64,000 nt of DNA from Pedobacter sp. MC2016-05 (GCF_026239735.1 NZ_JAPIVT010000020.1:43992-107991), one strand, 5' to 3'; positions 7,780 through 17,225 are shown, counted from the first letter of the stretch. Translations and numbers: made by a program. The notes: generated by a model from the letters alone, not told the origin.

Positions 7780-9609
7780 TTAAAACCCTTCCGTTTTTAC
7801 ATATTTAATCGAATAGATAGCCTCTTTCTTCTCAGATTCTCCTGCATTTTTCAAATCGTAAGTCTGATCGGCAGGTGTATCCACGTTTGGAAAGCGACGA
7901 ACAGCTCCAGTTCGGAAAACAATACGAGAAACATCAGCCACAGGCTGAAAAGCTAAACTTAGTGAAGTTTCTTTTCCATTAACGGTAAGCGAATAGAATC
8001 TGGTGTGTGCATCTAACTTCAATTTGATATCGTAACTTTTTCCAGCCTCATATTTCATGAAATTTTTGTACCGGGCGCCAGCTTTTCCACTTAAATTTCC
8101 GGCGGTATCAAATGTCAAACGAACACTTGCCGTTCCTTTTGCGTCTTGCAATTCAATCTCCAGTAAACCGAAATCGTTTTGTTTTGGCGTAACCGAAAAT
8201 GAAGTAATTATTTTTTTAGATACAGGAAATAAACGCTCGGCTTTTGCATAATCAAAGGGATCTTTATCTCTTAAAACCAAAGCACCATTTTCAACTTTTA
8301 CAGCTGCCCAAAGCGGACTGTAAATATTCCAATTTTCTAGTGCTTTTTCTTTAGAAAGTTTATCGAAATCATCGTTAACATGTTGCGTAGCTTTATCATT
8401 AACAGGTAAAGGAACTGATGAAACCCAGATATCTTCCTTGTTCATGCTGTAGGTTACCCATAATTTTCCATCGGCGGGTTTTCCATTTCCTTCGATAATA
8501 CCACGAACATACTGCGGACCATAAGATTTGTAGTTTCCACCATACCGCATCGGGGTAATTTCGCCATTTATCAAAAGCAAATTGGTATAATCCAAACCAT
8601 TTTTGCTGGTTGATATGGCTAAAGGCCACCGGTATTCCGAGGGATTATAAACTGTTGCGTAGTTGCCATCAGCAGTTTTTTGACCCCAAATTTTGGCGTT
8701 ACTGTTTACAAAACCTGGTGCTCGAAAGGCACTCTCAGGCCAGCTTTTTCCGTTATCAGTGCTAATCGCGGTCAATGCATTTTTCCATAGACCAACCACC
8801 CTGCCATCAGGCAAGTGATAATAACTGAAAGCTTTATACTGTTTTTGCAAAGTGATTAGCGGATCTTTCCTATCTGCTTCTTCGTTCCATTGCTGCGTCA
8901 TTAGCTTATTGGCCAATAACTCGTTACAAGCTGCAACGAAAGCTTTATTTTTACTCTTTGTAAAGTATGGATATTTGGTATTTTTCTCTGTGTAACCAGG
9001 ATTGTAGTGAATAAAATAAATGGGACCATACTTTCCATTAGCTTGAATTTCGCGAACTGCTCTACCAATTCCATGGCCATCGTTAGGGTCGTCTTTAGCA
9101 TCAAAACTGATTGCATAAAAACCCAGAACCAGAAATACATTTTTTGTTGAAACATAAAAACCCATGCGCTGATGCATTACCGCATCTAAATCTTTAGCCA
9201 CATCGGTTCTGCCTTCTTTGGTGGTACCATCCGCAATTCTGTAAATAGGAAAAATTACGTCTGGCTTAGTCCAGGTATAACCATCTGGTGAGGATTGCAA
9301 TAGAGTTTGCCCTGGCGGAATACTTTCGCCAACCTTATCACTTAAGTATTCTACGTAAAATTTATTGTTCCAATAGGCCAACATTGGTGCATGGTTATAG
9401 GTCCAGCCAAAGTTTTCAGCTAATTCCGGGTGTTCTCTATTCGCTCTAAAAGTTTGAATATTATGAACCCCCATAACCGGCGAAAGTTGTCCATGATGAT
9501 AATCTGCGTTCACTAAAGTCTTCCCGGTGTAGCGTACTGTATCCTGTGCTTGCGATGTTGACAATGCAAGTGCAAGTGATAAGATGATATATAGCCTATT
9601 CAATTTCAT
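7780..9609 (-). CDS. Sialidase-fold (BNR-type beta-propeller) secreted glycan enzyme with LamG-like C-terminus
   Basis: A 609-residue protein with a signal peptide ending at STSQAQ. Residues about 30-400 carry the Trp/Asp-rich blade pattern of six-bladed propellers (NHAPMLAYWNNKFYVEYLS, LLQSSPDGYTWTKP, ALTAISTDNGKSWPES), which is the Asp-box style of exo-alpha-sialidase-like proteins. Residues about 415-600 look like a concanavalin-type jelly roll (DDFDKL...W, then FSVTPKQNDFGLLEIEL). Homologues are commonly labelled exo-alpha-sialidase, but this locus handles pectin, so rhamnosidase- or lyase-type activity as in other propeller families is as likely (inference). It is one base upstream of the esterase gene, so the two are surely co-transcribed. 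The start ATG at 9609 fits a typical signal peptide. Confidence 0.75.
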   Translation of the reverse strand: MKLNRLYIILSLALALSTSQAQDTVRYTGKTLVNADYHHGQLSPVMGVHNIQTFRANREHPELAENFGWTYNHAPMLAYWNNKFYVEYLSDKVGESIPPGQTLLQSSPDGYTWTKPDVIFPIYRIADGTTKEGRTDVAKDLDAVMHQRMGFYVSTKNVFLVLGFYAISFDAKDDPNDGHGIGRAVREIQANGKYGPIYFIHYNPGYTEKNTKYPYFTKSKNKAFVAACNELLANKLMTQQWNEEADRKDPLITLQKQYKAFSYYHLPDGRVVGLWKNALTAISTDNGKSWPESAFRAPGFVNSNAKIWGQKTADGNYATVYNPSEYRWPLAISTSKNGLDYTNLLLINGEITPMRYGGNYKSYGPQYVRGIIEGNGKPADGKLWVTYSMNKEDIWVSSVPLPVNDKATQHVNDDFDKLSKEKALENWNIYSPLWAAVKVENGALVLRDKDPFDYAKAERLFPVSKKIITSFSVTPKQNDFGLLEIELQDAKGTASVRLTFDTAGNLSGKAGARYKNFMKYEAGKSYDIKLKLDAHTRFYSLTVNGKETSLSLAFQPVADVSRIVFRTGAVRRFPNVDTPADQTYDLKNAGESEKKEAIYSIKYVKTEGF

Positions 9610-9624
9610 TCTTCTTTTATTTTG

Positions 9625-9732
9625 CCGTCATTGCGAGTTTTCGATTTGTCATCGAAACGAAGCAATCTTACAACGGAGGTTTTCTCATTTCATGCCAACG
9701 CTTTAGGATTGCTTCGTACCTCGCAAAGACGA
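9625..9732. repeat. CATTGCGAGG/GAAGCAATCT inverted repeat, intergenic
   Basis: The left arm (GTCATTGCGAG, then a small hairpin, then ACGAAGCAATCTTA) and the right arm (TAGGATTGCTTCGTACCTCGCAAAGACGA) are inverted copies about 45 bp apart. It fills most of the gap between the GH43-like gene and the sialidase-fold gene. Confidence 0.8.
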
Positions 9733-9740
9733 ATTTTATT

Positions 9741-9765
9741 TTCGGCTGGTGAGACACCAACCGAA
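9741..9765 (-). terminator. Strong stem-loop just after the GH43-like stop codon
   Basis: In minus-strand RNA, UUCGGUUGGUG pairs with CACCAGCCGAA around a UCU loop, giving 11 pairs with a single G-U. In plus-strand RNA the same position would be a C-A mismatch, so the structure favours minus-strand transcripts. It begins 7 bases after the stop codon at 9773. No U-tract follows, so it may stabilise the upstream mRNA or attenuate rather than terminate. Confidence 0.55.
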
Positions 9766-9772
9766 AGTCCTT

Positions 9773-10699
9773 TTATTTCTTCAATCCTTCAATCACTTTC
9801 CTTTTTACTTTAATAATGGTTCCGTGTTTATGTCCTTCTGGTACCGACACCTCCGAAGTCACATCTTTAAAGTTTTTAAAATCTGATGTTTTGTAAGCTG
9901 AATAAATTTTTTGGCCATAAGCATCAAAATAAATCAACCAATCGTTTTTCACTTTAACCACTGTTGGCCCTTCAGTTAGCTTAGGACTGAAAGTTTCTGA
10001 AACATCTTTATAAGGACCTAAAGCATCCTGCCCAAAAGCTACCTTTAAATTTCTGTTGGGACGGGTATTATCCTTCAACACCAAAACATAATCTTTTGCG
10101 GCCCGTTTCACAATTACCGCATCAATTACACTAAAACCAGGATCTAAAAACAATTTAGGTTTTGAGAAATTGATAAAGTCTTTGGTGGTGACGCTGTACA
10201 TCCGATGATTATTCTCTTCTTCTTCAATACCTTTAGCAAAACGGAATGGAATGGTTGATGCCCAGATCATTACGAATTCGGCTTTCTCCTTGTCATAAAA
10301 AATTTCTGGTGCCCAAACATTTACCGTTTTAGGTTCACTTTCCATTACCGGAAGAAATTTCTGCTCGCTCCAGTTAATCAAATCCTTTGAGCTGGCATAA
10401 CCAAAACCTTTGTCGCCTTTCCAGCTGCATGTCCACACTAAATGAAAAGTTCCATCTGGTCCTTGTACAATGGATGGGTCGCGTAAAACTTTCTGTGTAC
10501 CAACTTCCGGTTTTAAGAAAGTTTCATTTAAATCTGTCCAATGATAAGCGTCATAACTGTATAAAAAGCGTAAACCATCAGTTGCTGGTTCATGGAACGA
10601 AGTAAATAGATACCCTTGTTTTGAACAAGATGTTAATCCGCACAACGACAGTCCGATGATGGCTAAACGTAATGTTGATATGAACTTTGCTTTAAACAT
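9773..10699 (-). CDS. GH43-like beta-propeller lipoprotein
   Basis: A 308-residue protein with a lipoprotein signal (lipobox LTSC, Cys at about 25), so it is probably anchored to a membrane. The five-bladed GH43/GH62-clan pattern is visible: LRDPSIV with D74 as candidate base, VIDAVIV with D193 as the pKa-modulating Asp, and LTEGPTVV with E243 as candidate acid; KHGT near the C-terminus fits the late conserved His. Family members act on arabinofuranosides, xylosides or galactosides. At 308 residues it is a bare catalytic domain without a C-terminal beta-sandwich. It sits between the GH140-like and sialidase-fold genes on the same strand, with repeats in both flanking gaps. Fold call is confident; substrate unknown. 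Confidence 0.8.
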   Translation of the reverse strand: MFKAKFISTLRLAIIGLSLCGLTSCSKQGYLFTSFHEPATDGLRFLYSYDAYHWTDLNETFLKPEVGTQKVLRDPSIVQGPDGTFHLVWTCSWKGDKGFGYASSKDLINWSEQKFLPVMESEPKTVNVWAPEIFYDKEKAEFVMIWASTIPFRFAKGIEEEENNHRMYSVTTKDFINFSKPKLFLDPGFSVIDAVIVKRAAKDYVLVLKDNTRPNRNLKVAFGQDALGPYKDVSETFSPKLTEGPTVVKVKNDWLIYFDAYGQKIYSAYKTSDFKNFKDVTSEVSVPEGHKHGTIIKVKRKVIEGLKK

Positions 10700-10721
10700 T
10701 TATTATTTTTTATTTTAACTC

Positions 10722-10812
10722 CGTCTTTCCCGCGTAGGCGGGAATCTTAATGCAATAGCCAAGTAATGGTTGCAATCGCTTTAAGATTCCCAACTAAATT
10801 GGGAATGACGAC
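10722..10812. repeat. TTCCCGC-type nested palindromic repeat
   Basis: The left arm GTCTTTCCCGCGTAGGCGGG followed by AATCTTA and the right arm TAAGATTCCCAACTAAATT followed by GGGAATGACGA are inverted to each other, and each arm is itself a small hairpin (CCCGC/GCGGG and CCCAA/TTGGG). It differs in sequence from the CATTGCGAGG family but has the same architecture and occupies the same kind of intergenic site. Confidence 0.75.
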
Positions 10813-10872
10813 CGGCCTAACAAACCATTTAAGGCTTTGCCTTGAACCTCGCACTAGCGACAAACCAAACTT

Positions 10873-12273
10873 TTAAACCTTATCCAAAACCAAAACCCAG
10901 TCATTACCATTTGCAGGTTCTCCTGGCGGATTGAATTCTTTTGTTCCCTTATTCTCAAACTCACCAATTGTTGTGAATTTTCCTGTCCGTGGATCGTACC
11001 ACGAAGCCTTCACCTCATCTCCATCTATTTTGCCAAGCTGCACACTAAAAGTCTTACCGGTGTAGGTGTAAAACATCGCGAATTCCTCTCCTCGTGTGGC
11101 TAAAACTTTATCATATCGTTCTCCATTGGTTTCTGCAACCATTGTTTGATCAGGTACCCGATCAAAATAAGAACGTGATAAAATTAAGTCTTTCAAAAAC
11201 TTCATTTGCTGTGCTCCCGGAGCGTTTATTGCGGTAATCCACTGATCTTTAGGACCGTAAGCAGGTTTCAAATCAGTTTTTTTGTACATCTGCATCACCG
11301 AATTATGGCCATAAGTGTAGCCGAAGGCTCCGGCAAAAACCGACCAATAGCCATATCTTCTTACATCAGCGTCGTTCCAGCGTGGCTGTGTAACATCATG
11401 CAATCCTTGCGGAATATCTTCGTATGACGGTTCACCATCAATGGTGGGTTTTGCTGGCTTCAGTTTATAATCGCTTTCAATGTATCTCCAGTTGTCTTCG
11501 CCATAATGCAATTTTTCTTTTGCTGAGGTATCTTGCTCATAACGGCGGTGGCCAGATTGAATCATGTCAAAATCATTCCATTTTGCATCGTGAAACCAAG
11601 CCGAAGAGGCCGTTCTGCCCCTTGGGTGAAAAGTGATCAAATGATTTGGATCATTTGCTCGCAGCGCTTCCCCAATCGCATTCCAAACCTTTAAACCGTC
11701 AGTTCCCTTTATGTCACCACCATTTAACCAGATAATGTTCCACTTATCACGGTATCTTTTTGCAAGGAATTCAGCATACTTTTTTGCCTGAGCCTCATTT
11801 ACTTTTTTCTCTTTCACATTTGTTCCCCAAACTGGAACAAGTGCCATATAAAGTCCTTTTTCAGCAGCTTTGTCAACCACATAATCAATATGATCCCAAT
11901 AATCGTAAGCAGTAGAATCTTTATAATCGTTTTGCTCGGTTAAAACTGGTTTAGAAACATCTTTATTCACCAAAGCAGAATCGCCATAAATATTTTTAGC
12001 GGCCACATCATGCAAAACCATCACCTGAATGACATTGAAACCTTTTTGTTTTCTATCTTCCAGGTAAGTATTGGTTTCTTCCCGATTCAAGCGACTAAAT
12101 AATAACCAACCCGTATCACCTAACCAAAAAAAAGGTTTTCCATCTCCGGTAGAAAAATATCTTCCATTTTCAGAAATCAATAGACTTTTATCACCAAAAT
12201 GTGGTTTATCCTTGCATCCAAATGCCAGGATTGATACTAAGAAAACCAGAGATAGTTTAAATTTTAAATTCAT
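10873..12273 (-). CDS. GH140-type (DUF4038) glycoside hydrolase, lipoprotein
   Basis: A 466-residue protein with a lipobox (LAFGC). The DUF4038 domain fills residues about 35-375: GKPFFWLGDTGWLLFSRL, then a TIM barrel with IIWLNGGD and PTIDGEPSYE. D187 and E281 in those two motifs are the likely acid/base and nucleophile. A C-terminal beta-sandwich (about 385-465, SWYDPRTGKFT) is the putative collagen-binding-like domain typical of the family. GH140 includes an endo-apiosidase acting on the apiose-linked chains of rhamnogalacturonan II (established); here apiose or another branched sugar in pectin is a reasonable guess. Only 3 bp separate it from the upstream DUF6298 gene, so the two are co-translated or at least co-transcribed. 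Confidence 0.85.
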   Translation of the reverse strand: MNLKFKLSLVFLVSILAFGCKDKPHFGDKSLLISENGRYFSTGDGKPFFWLGDTGWLLFSRLNREETNTYLEDRKQKGFNVIQVMVLHDVAAKNIYGDSALVNKDVSKPVLTEQNDYKDSTAYDYWDHIDYVVDKAAEKGLYMALVPVWGTNVKEKKVNEAQAKKYAEFLAKRYRDKWNIIWLNGGDIKGTDGLKVWNAIGEALRANDPNHLITFHPRGRTASSAWFHDAKWNDFDMIQSGHRRYEQDTSAKEKLHYGEDNWRYIESDYKLKPAKPTIDGEPSYEDIPQGLHDVTQPRWNDADVRRYGYWSVFAGAFGYTYGHNSVMQMYKKTDLKPAYGPKDQWITAINAPGAQQMKFLKDLILSRSYFDRVPDQTMVAETNGERYDKVLATRGEEFAMFYTYTGKTFSVQLGKIDGDEVKASWYDPRTGKFTTIGEFENKGTKEFNPPGEPANGNDWVLVLDKV

Positions 12274-12276
12274 CTA

Positions 12277-15200
12277 TTAAATTTTGTTGATGATGATTAC
12301 CTCATCGCCCGTTCCGACCTTATTTAGTTTTACAATTGCTCCTGCGTTTATTTTTTCTTCTTTCAGGATCTTTCCGTTTCGCGTATTTAAAACTTTCATA
12401 CTAAACTTCCCAGCCACTTTACTGAGGTCGAGATCGATTGATTCGCCTGATGCATTGTACAAAATGTAGGCTTTGCCTGTATTTTCCAATCCATATTGCC
12501 CGGCAGATTTCCCGCCAGGAAGAAAGGCTTTCATGAAGGAAACAGTGCTTAAGAATTTTTTATCAAACCCTTGAATATTGGAAAGTGAACCGCCAGCCAT
12601 GAAAGTAGCCCAGCCGAGAGAATCGTAATTATCGCCTGAATAGATGACAGCTTTCGTTGGAAACTTCTCCTTATATTCAGAAACTGCATGGTAAACTTCT
12701 TCAAACGAAGTTTTCTTTGGTTTCAACAAACGGGCATGTTGCCTTGGCGCCAAATTAAGGCCGCCTTTAGGTGCATAAGCAGTTCCATCTGCCTGGTAAT
12801 GCCAATATCTGATATCAATCAAATCGACCACATCTGCCCTTGACTTATCGGCCAGGATTGCATCTTGAACGTCCTTAGTTACACTTAAACCAATAATCGG
12901 ATGCGTGCCGGTTTCCTTTTCCCATTCTTTAATGGTGTCAATCCAGAATTGTACAAAATGTAGCGGACCGGTAAATTCTGCACCAATAAGTTGAATCACG
13001 CCAGAGTTTCCATCAAAGTTTTCCAGACATTTTCTGATGTACGCTTTGTGGATCGCTTTGCGATTTTCATTACTGATATCATAAAACTGTTCAGCCATAA
13101 AAATTCTTTTGTCGCCAGCATAAGGTACAGGTTCTGGGAACCCAGTATTATTAATGTTGTTGGCCGTACGCCATGGAAAATCGGCATAATGAGCACCTGC
13201 TTCTATGATATTATGCTGAAAATAGTTTTGATGAATCAAGACCAGACTTTTTTGATCGGCGAGATTTGCAAAAGTTTTTAGCCTATCCCAATACCAAAGA
13301 TTATATTTTGTGATGTCGTACTTACTCAAACCATCCCAAGCCTTTTCCTGTCCGCTACGTGCGAAAGGCAACTCATAAAATGGCGCCCAAACTTCACCGT
13401 CCATTCTGCGAATGCGTTCGTGATCATCTCTCCTTCTATCGTACCATAGCCCATAATTATGATCCAAAACTTTTACAGAACCATTTTGCATAGAGTCTGT
13501 AATTTCATTCAAATCATCGGTAAGACCATTTCCTTCACGACCAGGAACGAAACGCGTAGCATGGAATTTAGTTTTCTTCAACCCATACGGGCGGGCACTT
13601 CCATTCCACCAGGGTACATCCTGGCGATTGCCCACCACCACTTCGTTACCGCGAACCAGCCAGCCATTTTTGACGGTCATCGCCTCGGCAAGCATTGGTT
13701 GAATTACTTTCTCTACGCCAATTTTATCAATGCTTTTTGCTTGGTTTAACTCTGTAGAGATTTTATTTCTTTCTGTTGCCGAATCAATATATCCGGAAAT
13801 AGTTAGCGCAGATTTATAGGCTAACTTGGTTAATTTCTGAGCCACATCAACAGGTGGACTGCTCGAAGCCTCGGTTTCTACCGGAAGTAAAAATGTTCTT
13901 CCTTCAACTTCATTTCCTAATCGATCTTTAAGCTGTGCATAATACAAACTCCTTGGCTGGATTTGTTCGTTCGACATGTCCCAGTAACCATTTCCAGAAA
14001 ACTGTGCCCATGTTCCAAACGCCCAGTTTTGAGCGGTTGGTGGCTGAGGATTATCAACCCTTGCTGCACTGCATTGCCAAAAAACACTGTTAGCGGCGCT
14101 CCAGCCAGCACCCTGCCCATCCTGACCACGATTTAAATAACTTAAGGCTTGCCCATCTACGTTTACGATATCAAACAAAACGCCAGATGCCCAACTATCT
14201 ATGGCACCACTAAAACTGAAAGGCAGATAGGATTGGCATTGTACAAAAACATTTGGTCCTGGTGCACAAAAGCCAACGGCAAAATCGTGGTAACCAAATT
14301 CAGCATACAATCTTTGAAACAGCGTTTGTTGTCCTGTGGTAAAAAAAGTATTTCTTCTTTCTCCGCCAATCTCTGAAATCGGCGCAAATGATTTGCAATC
14401 TTCAACAGTAATGCGTTTTGAAGTTTCTAAAACATCTACCGCTGAGCCGGCGAAGTGTTCAAAAACAACCTGTCGAACCCAAGCATCTTGCGCATTCTCA
14501 AGGCAAATAGCCGTCCAGCGATGATATTCATCTTTAATATTTTCTTTTTGATAATCGGATTCTATTTTTAAATTTTCAACTCCCGCATTGTTGATTCTTC
14601 CATTCCAGTCATATTTTGAAACGGTTGCGCCACCGAATTTAGCATCTAATGCGATGGTAAGTGGCGCATCAAGAGTAATTGTAGAACCATTTATTGCCCT
14701 GATCTTTCTATCCCAGCGGATATCTCTTGTCCCCGGTTTCCAGCCCAAAGCACTCTCGCCACCGCCAAACTCAGCAGTTTTTAAGGTTTCAATCCAATCT
14801 TTTGTAGATGGACGGTTAATCAAAATTTGATCGCCGACTTTAAAACCATTGATACTAGACAAGGTGAGCTGATTTGCGTTTACAGGAACATAATTATTGG
14901 TGATGGCCACTGGATTTTGTTCTGACCGATCATTTTTGCCCAATATTCTAATTACCCCAATCCGATCTAAGCCAGTTGCAAAAATTTCCGTGCCACCAAC
15001 GCCAAAGCCACTACCACGAAGAACCACACCTGAAGCTGAAATTTTCAGGGTGCCTGCCACCTCGTAAGTTCCTTTTTCGAGTAAAATAGCACCACGCAAG
15101 CCATCTTTCCCGATAGGTAACTTTGAAACATAATTAATCGCAGATTGAATTCTTATGGTGGCATCTCCCTTCGAAACCGGAACCACTACTTTGATTGTGG

Positions 15201-15429
15201 CATCTGGAATCGCTTTTTCACCACCCATGTAACCTGCATAAGAAAAATCTGGAATGCGATTTCCCTCGGCATCAGGAGTGTAGGCCAATTTGCCATCCTT
15301 GCCTTTGTAAAGCGGTTTGGGTGGTTCAACTGGTTTTGTTTTTTGAGCAAAAGAAACACTGATCAACAAAAAAAGTAAGGCCAGAATAGACAGTACTTTA
15401 GAATAATATATGTGGTTAGTTTTTGGCAT
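12277..15429 (-). CDS. Beta-helix + DUF6298 two-domain secreted protein, candidate glycan-active enzyme
   Basis: About 1050 residues. The frame is open upstream to an ATG at 15480, but that extension is translated repeat DNA; the ATG at 15429 gives MPKTNHIYYSK plus a clean signal peptide ending at VSFAQ. Residues about 45-510 form a right-handed parallel beta-helix of the pectate-lyase/GH28 kind (GAILLEKGTYEVAG, GVVLRGSGFGVGGTEI, then repeating NAG/VEN/VEDC rungs). Residues about 650-960 look like a TIM-barrel hydrolase (DDHERIRRMDGEVWAPFYE, LVLIHQNYFQHNIIEAGAHY, QLIGAEFTGPLHFVQFW with E818, DIRYWHYQ), followed by a C-terminal beta-sandwich. This matches DUF6298-containing proteins, which have no established activity that I know of. 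It sits between pectate lyases and GH140, so a pectin role is likely (inference). Confidence 0.7.
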   Translation of the reverse strand: MPKTNHIYYSKVLSILALLFLLISVSFAQKTKPVEPPKPLYKGKDGKLAYTPDAEGNRIPDFSYAGYMGGEKAIPDATIKVVVPVSKGDATIRIQSAINYVSKLPIGKDGLRGAILLEKGTYEVAGTLKISASGVVLRGSGFGVGGTEIFATGLDRIGVIRILGKNDRSEQNPVAITNNYVPVNANQLTLSSINGFKVGDQILINRPSTKDWIETLKTAEFGGGESALGWKPGTRDIRWDRKIRAINGSTITLDAPLTIALDAKFGGATVSKYDWNGRINNAGVENLKIESDYQKENIKDEYHRWTAICLENAQDAWVRQVVFEHFAGSAVDVLETSKRITVEDCKSFAPISEIGGERRNTFFTTGQQTLFQRLYAEFGYHDFAVGFCAPGPNVFVQCQSYLPFSFSGAIDSWASGVLFDIVNVDGQALSYLNRGQDGQGAGWSAANSVFWQCSAARVDNPQPPTAQNWAFGTWAQFSGNGYWDMSNEQIQPRSLYYAQLKDRLGNEVEGRTFLLPVETEASSSPPVDVAQKLTKLAYKSALTISGYIDSATERNKISTELNQAKSIDKIGVEKVIQPMLAEAMTVKNGWLVRGNEVVVGNRQDVPWWNGSARPYGLKKTKFHATRFVPGREGNGLTDDLNEITDSMQNGSVKVLDHNYGLWYDRRRDDHERIRRMDGEVWAPFYELPFARSGQEKAWDGLSKYDITKYNLWYWDRLKTFANLADQKSLVLIHQNYFQHNIIEAGAHYADFPWRTANNINNTGFPEPVPYAGDKRIFMAEQFYDISNENRKAIHKAYIRKCLENFDGNSGVIQLIGAEFTGPLHFVQFWIDTIKEWEKETGTHPIIGLSVTKDVQDAILADKSRADVVDLIDIRYWHYQADGTAYAPKGGLNLAPRQHARLLKPKKTSFEEVYHAVSEYKEKFPTKAVIYSGDNYDSLGWATFMAGGSLSNIQGFDKKFLSTVSFMKAFLPGGKSAGQYGLENTGKAYILYNASGESIDLDLSKVAGKFSMKVLNTRNGKILKEEKINAGAIVKLNKVGTGDEVIIINKI

Positions 15430-15451
15430 TAATGTTATTCTATTTACGCTT

Positions 15452-15531
15452 ATGGTCATTGCGAGGCAGGAAGCAATCATACTACGGTAGCCTTCGCTTT
15501 ATGGTTGCTTGGTGCATCGCAATGACGACAC
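15452..15531. repeat. CATTGCGAGG/GAAGCAATCT inverted repeat, intergenic
   Basis: The arms GGTCATTGCGAGG, CAGGAAGCAATCAT and ATGGTTGCTTGGTGCATCGC, AATGACGACA are inverted around an ACTACGGTAGCC centre that is itself partly palindromic. It lies in the leader of the DUF6298 gene and creates a false upstream start at 15480. Confidence 0.85.
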
Positions 15532-15592
15532 GGTCATACATGGTGCTTAGTATTATTTATTTTTCACGCTAAACTTTTCAATTCAACTTCCT

Positions 15593-17224
15593 TTAAGGCC
15601 TTACCTTACTTACATCAACCAAACTATTTAAATATACTTCGATATTGGCATAACCTGATTTCGAAATTTTTGCTGCGTCACTGGCATCCTTAGGGTTCAA
15701 ACCATTTTTAGTTTCCCAGGCATCTGGAATCCCATCTTTATCCGAATCGAGGTAAGCTTTACCTTTGTATTCAGGATAACCACCAACTTGTGCAATATCA
15801 GAAATAATTCCTTTTTTGTATGAATCAGCTGGCAAGCGGCGTTTCACATAATTCTGAGCAGCCGGAAGTTTTCCATCTTCTACATGCTCAATTTTACCTG
15901 TTGATACCTGTTTTACAATACGCTTGTCTACCGCATCACGAATAGGTAAAGATGCACCAGCATTTGCTAAAACATACTCATACGCTTTTTTGGTTTCGAT
16001 GATCGAAATTTTTGCCATTGTAAGTGGTTTATTGACACGGATAGAATCTAGCAACTTCTGCATATCACGTTTGCTTTCTGGCTGAACGCCACCATCCCAA
16101 TTGTTTTTGGTTACTTTTTCATTGCCTTCAACAATATTTCCTATTACGTAAGCCTTGCCAAACTCATTTTTGAACCTGATATCTCTTCCCGATTCTGGCT
16201 TCAAAATACGATAAGAAATTGGCTGACCTGCAGGCGTTATTGGACCTGGTTTATAATAATTGTTCACAAAGCTATAAAATGAAGCATTATCGCCACCATC
16301 GGCGCTTCTATTCCACCAGTTAAAAATTACGTTGTTCGCGAAACCAAAATCACCATACATCCCAACAGAAGGATTTCTTGCAATATTCGAAGCCCAAAGG
16401 TTACGCATGAACGTAGAATTTAATCCACCAATGGTACTTCCGAAGGCATGGTTATAAGTGTCTAAGGCTTCAGAAAAGATCGAATTTTGAATGGTTACAT
16501 TCACCGTTGGAAGTTTTTCTGGTTTAGAACCGTCTTTCGGATCATAAACATGGCGGTAAATAGACATGTTTTCATCTAATCCCCAACTTGCTGAAACGTG
16601 ATCAATCATGATGTTTCCAACAGGATTGCCGCCGATTGCGTCATCTCTACGGGTAACGTCAGTTGCACCACGGCGGAAACGCATGTAACGAATCACGACA
16701 TCGTGCGTATTAATCCAAACCGATTCTCCCGCAATACAAACCCCATCGCCAGGTGCACTTTGACCAGCGATGGTAACGTATGGCGCGCGAATAATCAGTG
16801 GTGTTTTTAATTTGATAATTCCTGCAACGTTAAACACAATAATGCGGGCACCACCTTGTTCGCAAGCTTCACGTAAAGTTCCTTTACCTGAATCTTCCAG
16901 ACTGGTCACTACATAAACTTTTCCACCGCGACCGCCAAATGAGTAGGCTCCTCCACCTTCAGCACCTGGAAAAGCAACTATTTTTGATTGTGGTAAATCG
17001 GCTGGTTTTGCAGCCCAAGGAATGTAAGGTTTGCCTTGCTTTGCTTCAGCATCAACGATAGGTTTTACCTTTAGAAACTGTAATTCCGATTGCTCTTCAA
17101 TACTTTTTAAAAGTGAATCGGCTCTTTTTTCCATTGCTTCGGGGATAACCGGGTACTGTGCAAAAGCAACATTTCCGATACCACATAACACAGCAATGCT
17201 AAAAATAGAATTCCACTTACGCAT
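15593..17224 (-). CDS. PL1-family pectate lyase (downstream copy of tandem pair)
   Basis: A 543-residue protein with a signal peptide ending at NVAFAQ. The beta-helix starts with AFPGAEGGGAYSFGGRGG and shows the PL1 signatures IMIDHVSASWGLDENMS (vWiDH equivalent) and ARNPSVG (RxP with the likely catalytic Arg). PL1 enzymes cleave polygalacturonan by Ca-dependent beta-elimination. Residues about 490-525 (DSDKDGIPDAWETKNGLNP) are a calcium-loop repeat of the thrombospondin-3 type. It follows the other PL1 gene by one base and is similar over its full length, so this is a tandem duplication. The products would need an unsaturated uronyl hydrolase, which is not in this window. Confidence 0.92.
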   Translation of the reverse strand: MRKWNSIFSIAVLCGIGNVAFAQYPVIPEAMEKRADSLLKSIEEQSELQFLKVKPIVDAEAKQGKPYIPWAAKPADLPQSKIVAFPGAEGGGAYSFGGRGGKVYVVTSLEDSGKGTLREACEQGGARIIVFNVAGIIKLKTPLIIRAPYVTIAGQSAPGDGVCIAGESVWINTHDVVIRYMRFRRGATDVTRRDDAIGGNPVGNIMIDHVSASWGLDENMSIYRHVYDPKDGSKPEKLPTVNVTIQNSIFSEALDTYNHAFGSTIGGLNSTFMRNLWASNIARNPSVGMYGDFGFANNVIFNWWNRSADGGDNASFYSFVNNYYKPGPITPAGQPISYRILKPESGRDIRFKNEFGKAYVIGNIVEGNEKVTKNNWDGGVQPESKRDMQKLLDSIRVNKPLTMAKISIIETKKAYEYVLANAGASLPIRDAVDKRIVKQVSTGKIEHVEDGKLPAAQNYVKRRLPADSYKKGIISDIAQVGGYPEYKGKAYLDSDKDGIPDAWETKNGLNPKDASDAAKISKSGYANIEVYLNSLVDVSKVRP

Positions 17225-17225
17225 A

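Noticed and set aside
15430..15480. Upstream start for the DUF6298 protein
   Set aside because: The added 17 residues are translated from the intergenic repeat and precede a complete signal peptide starting at 15429.
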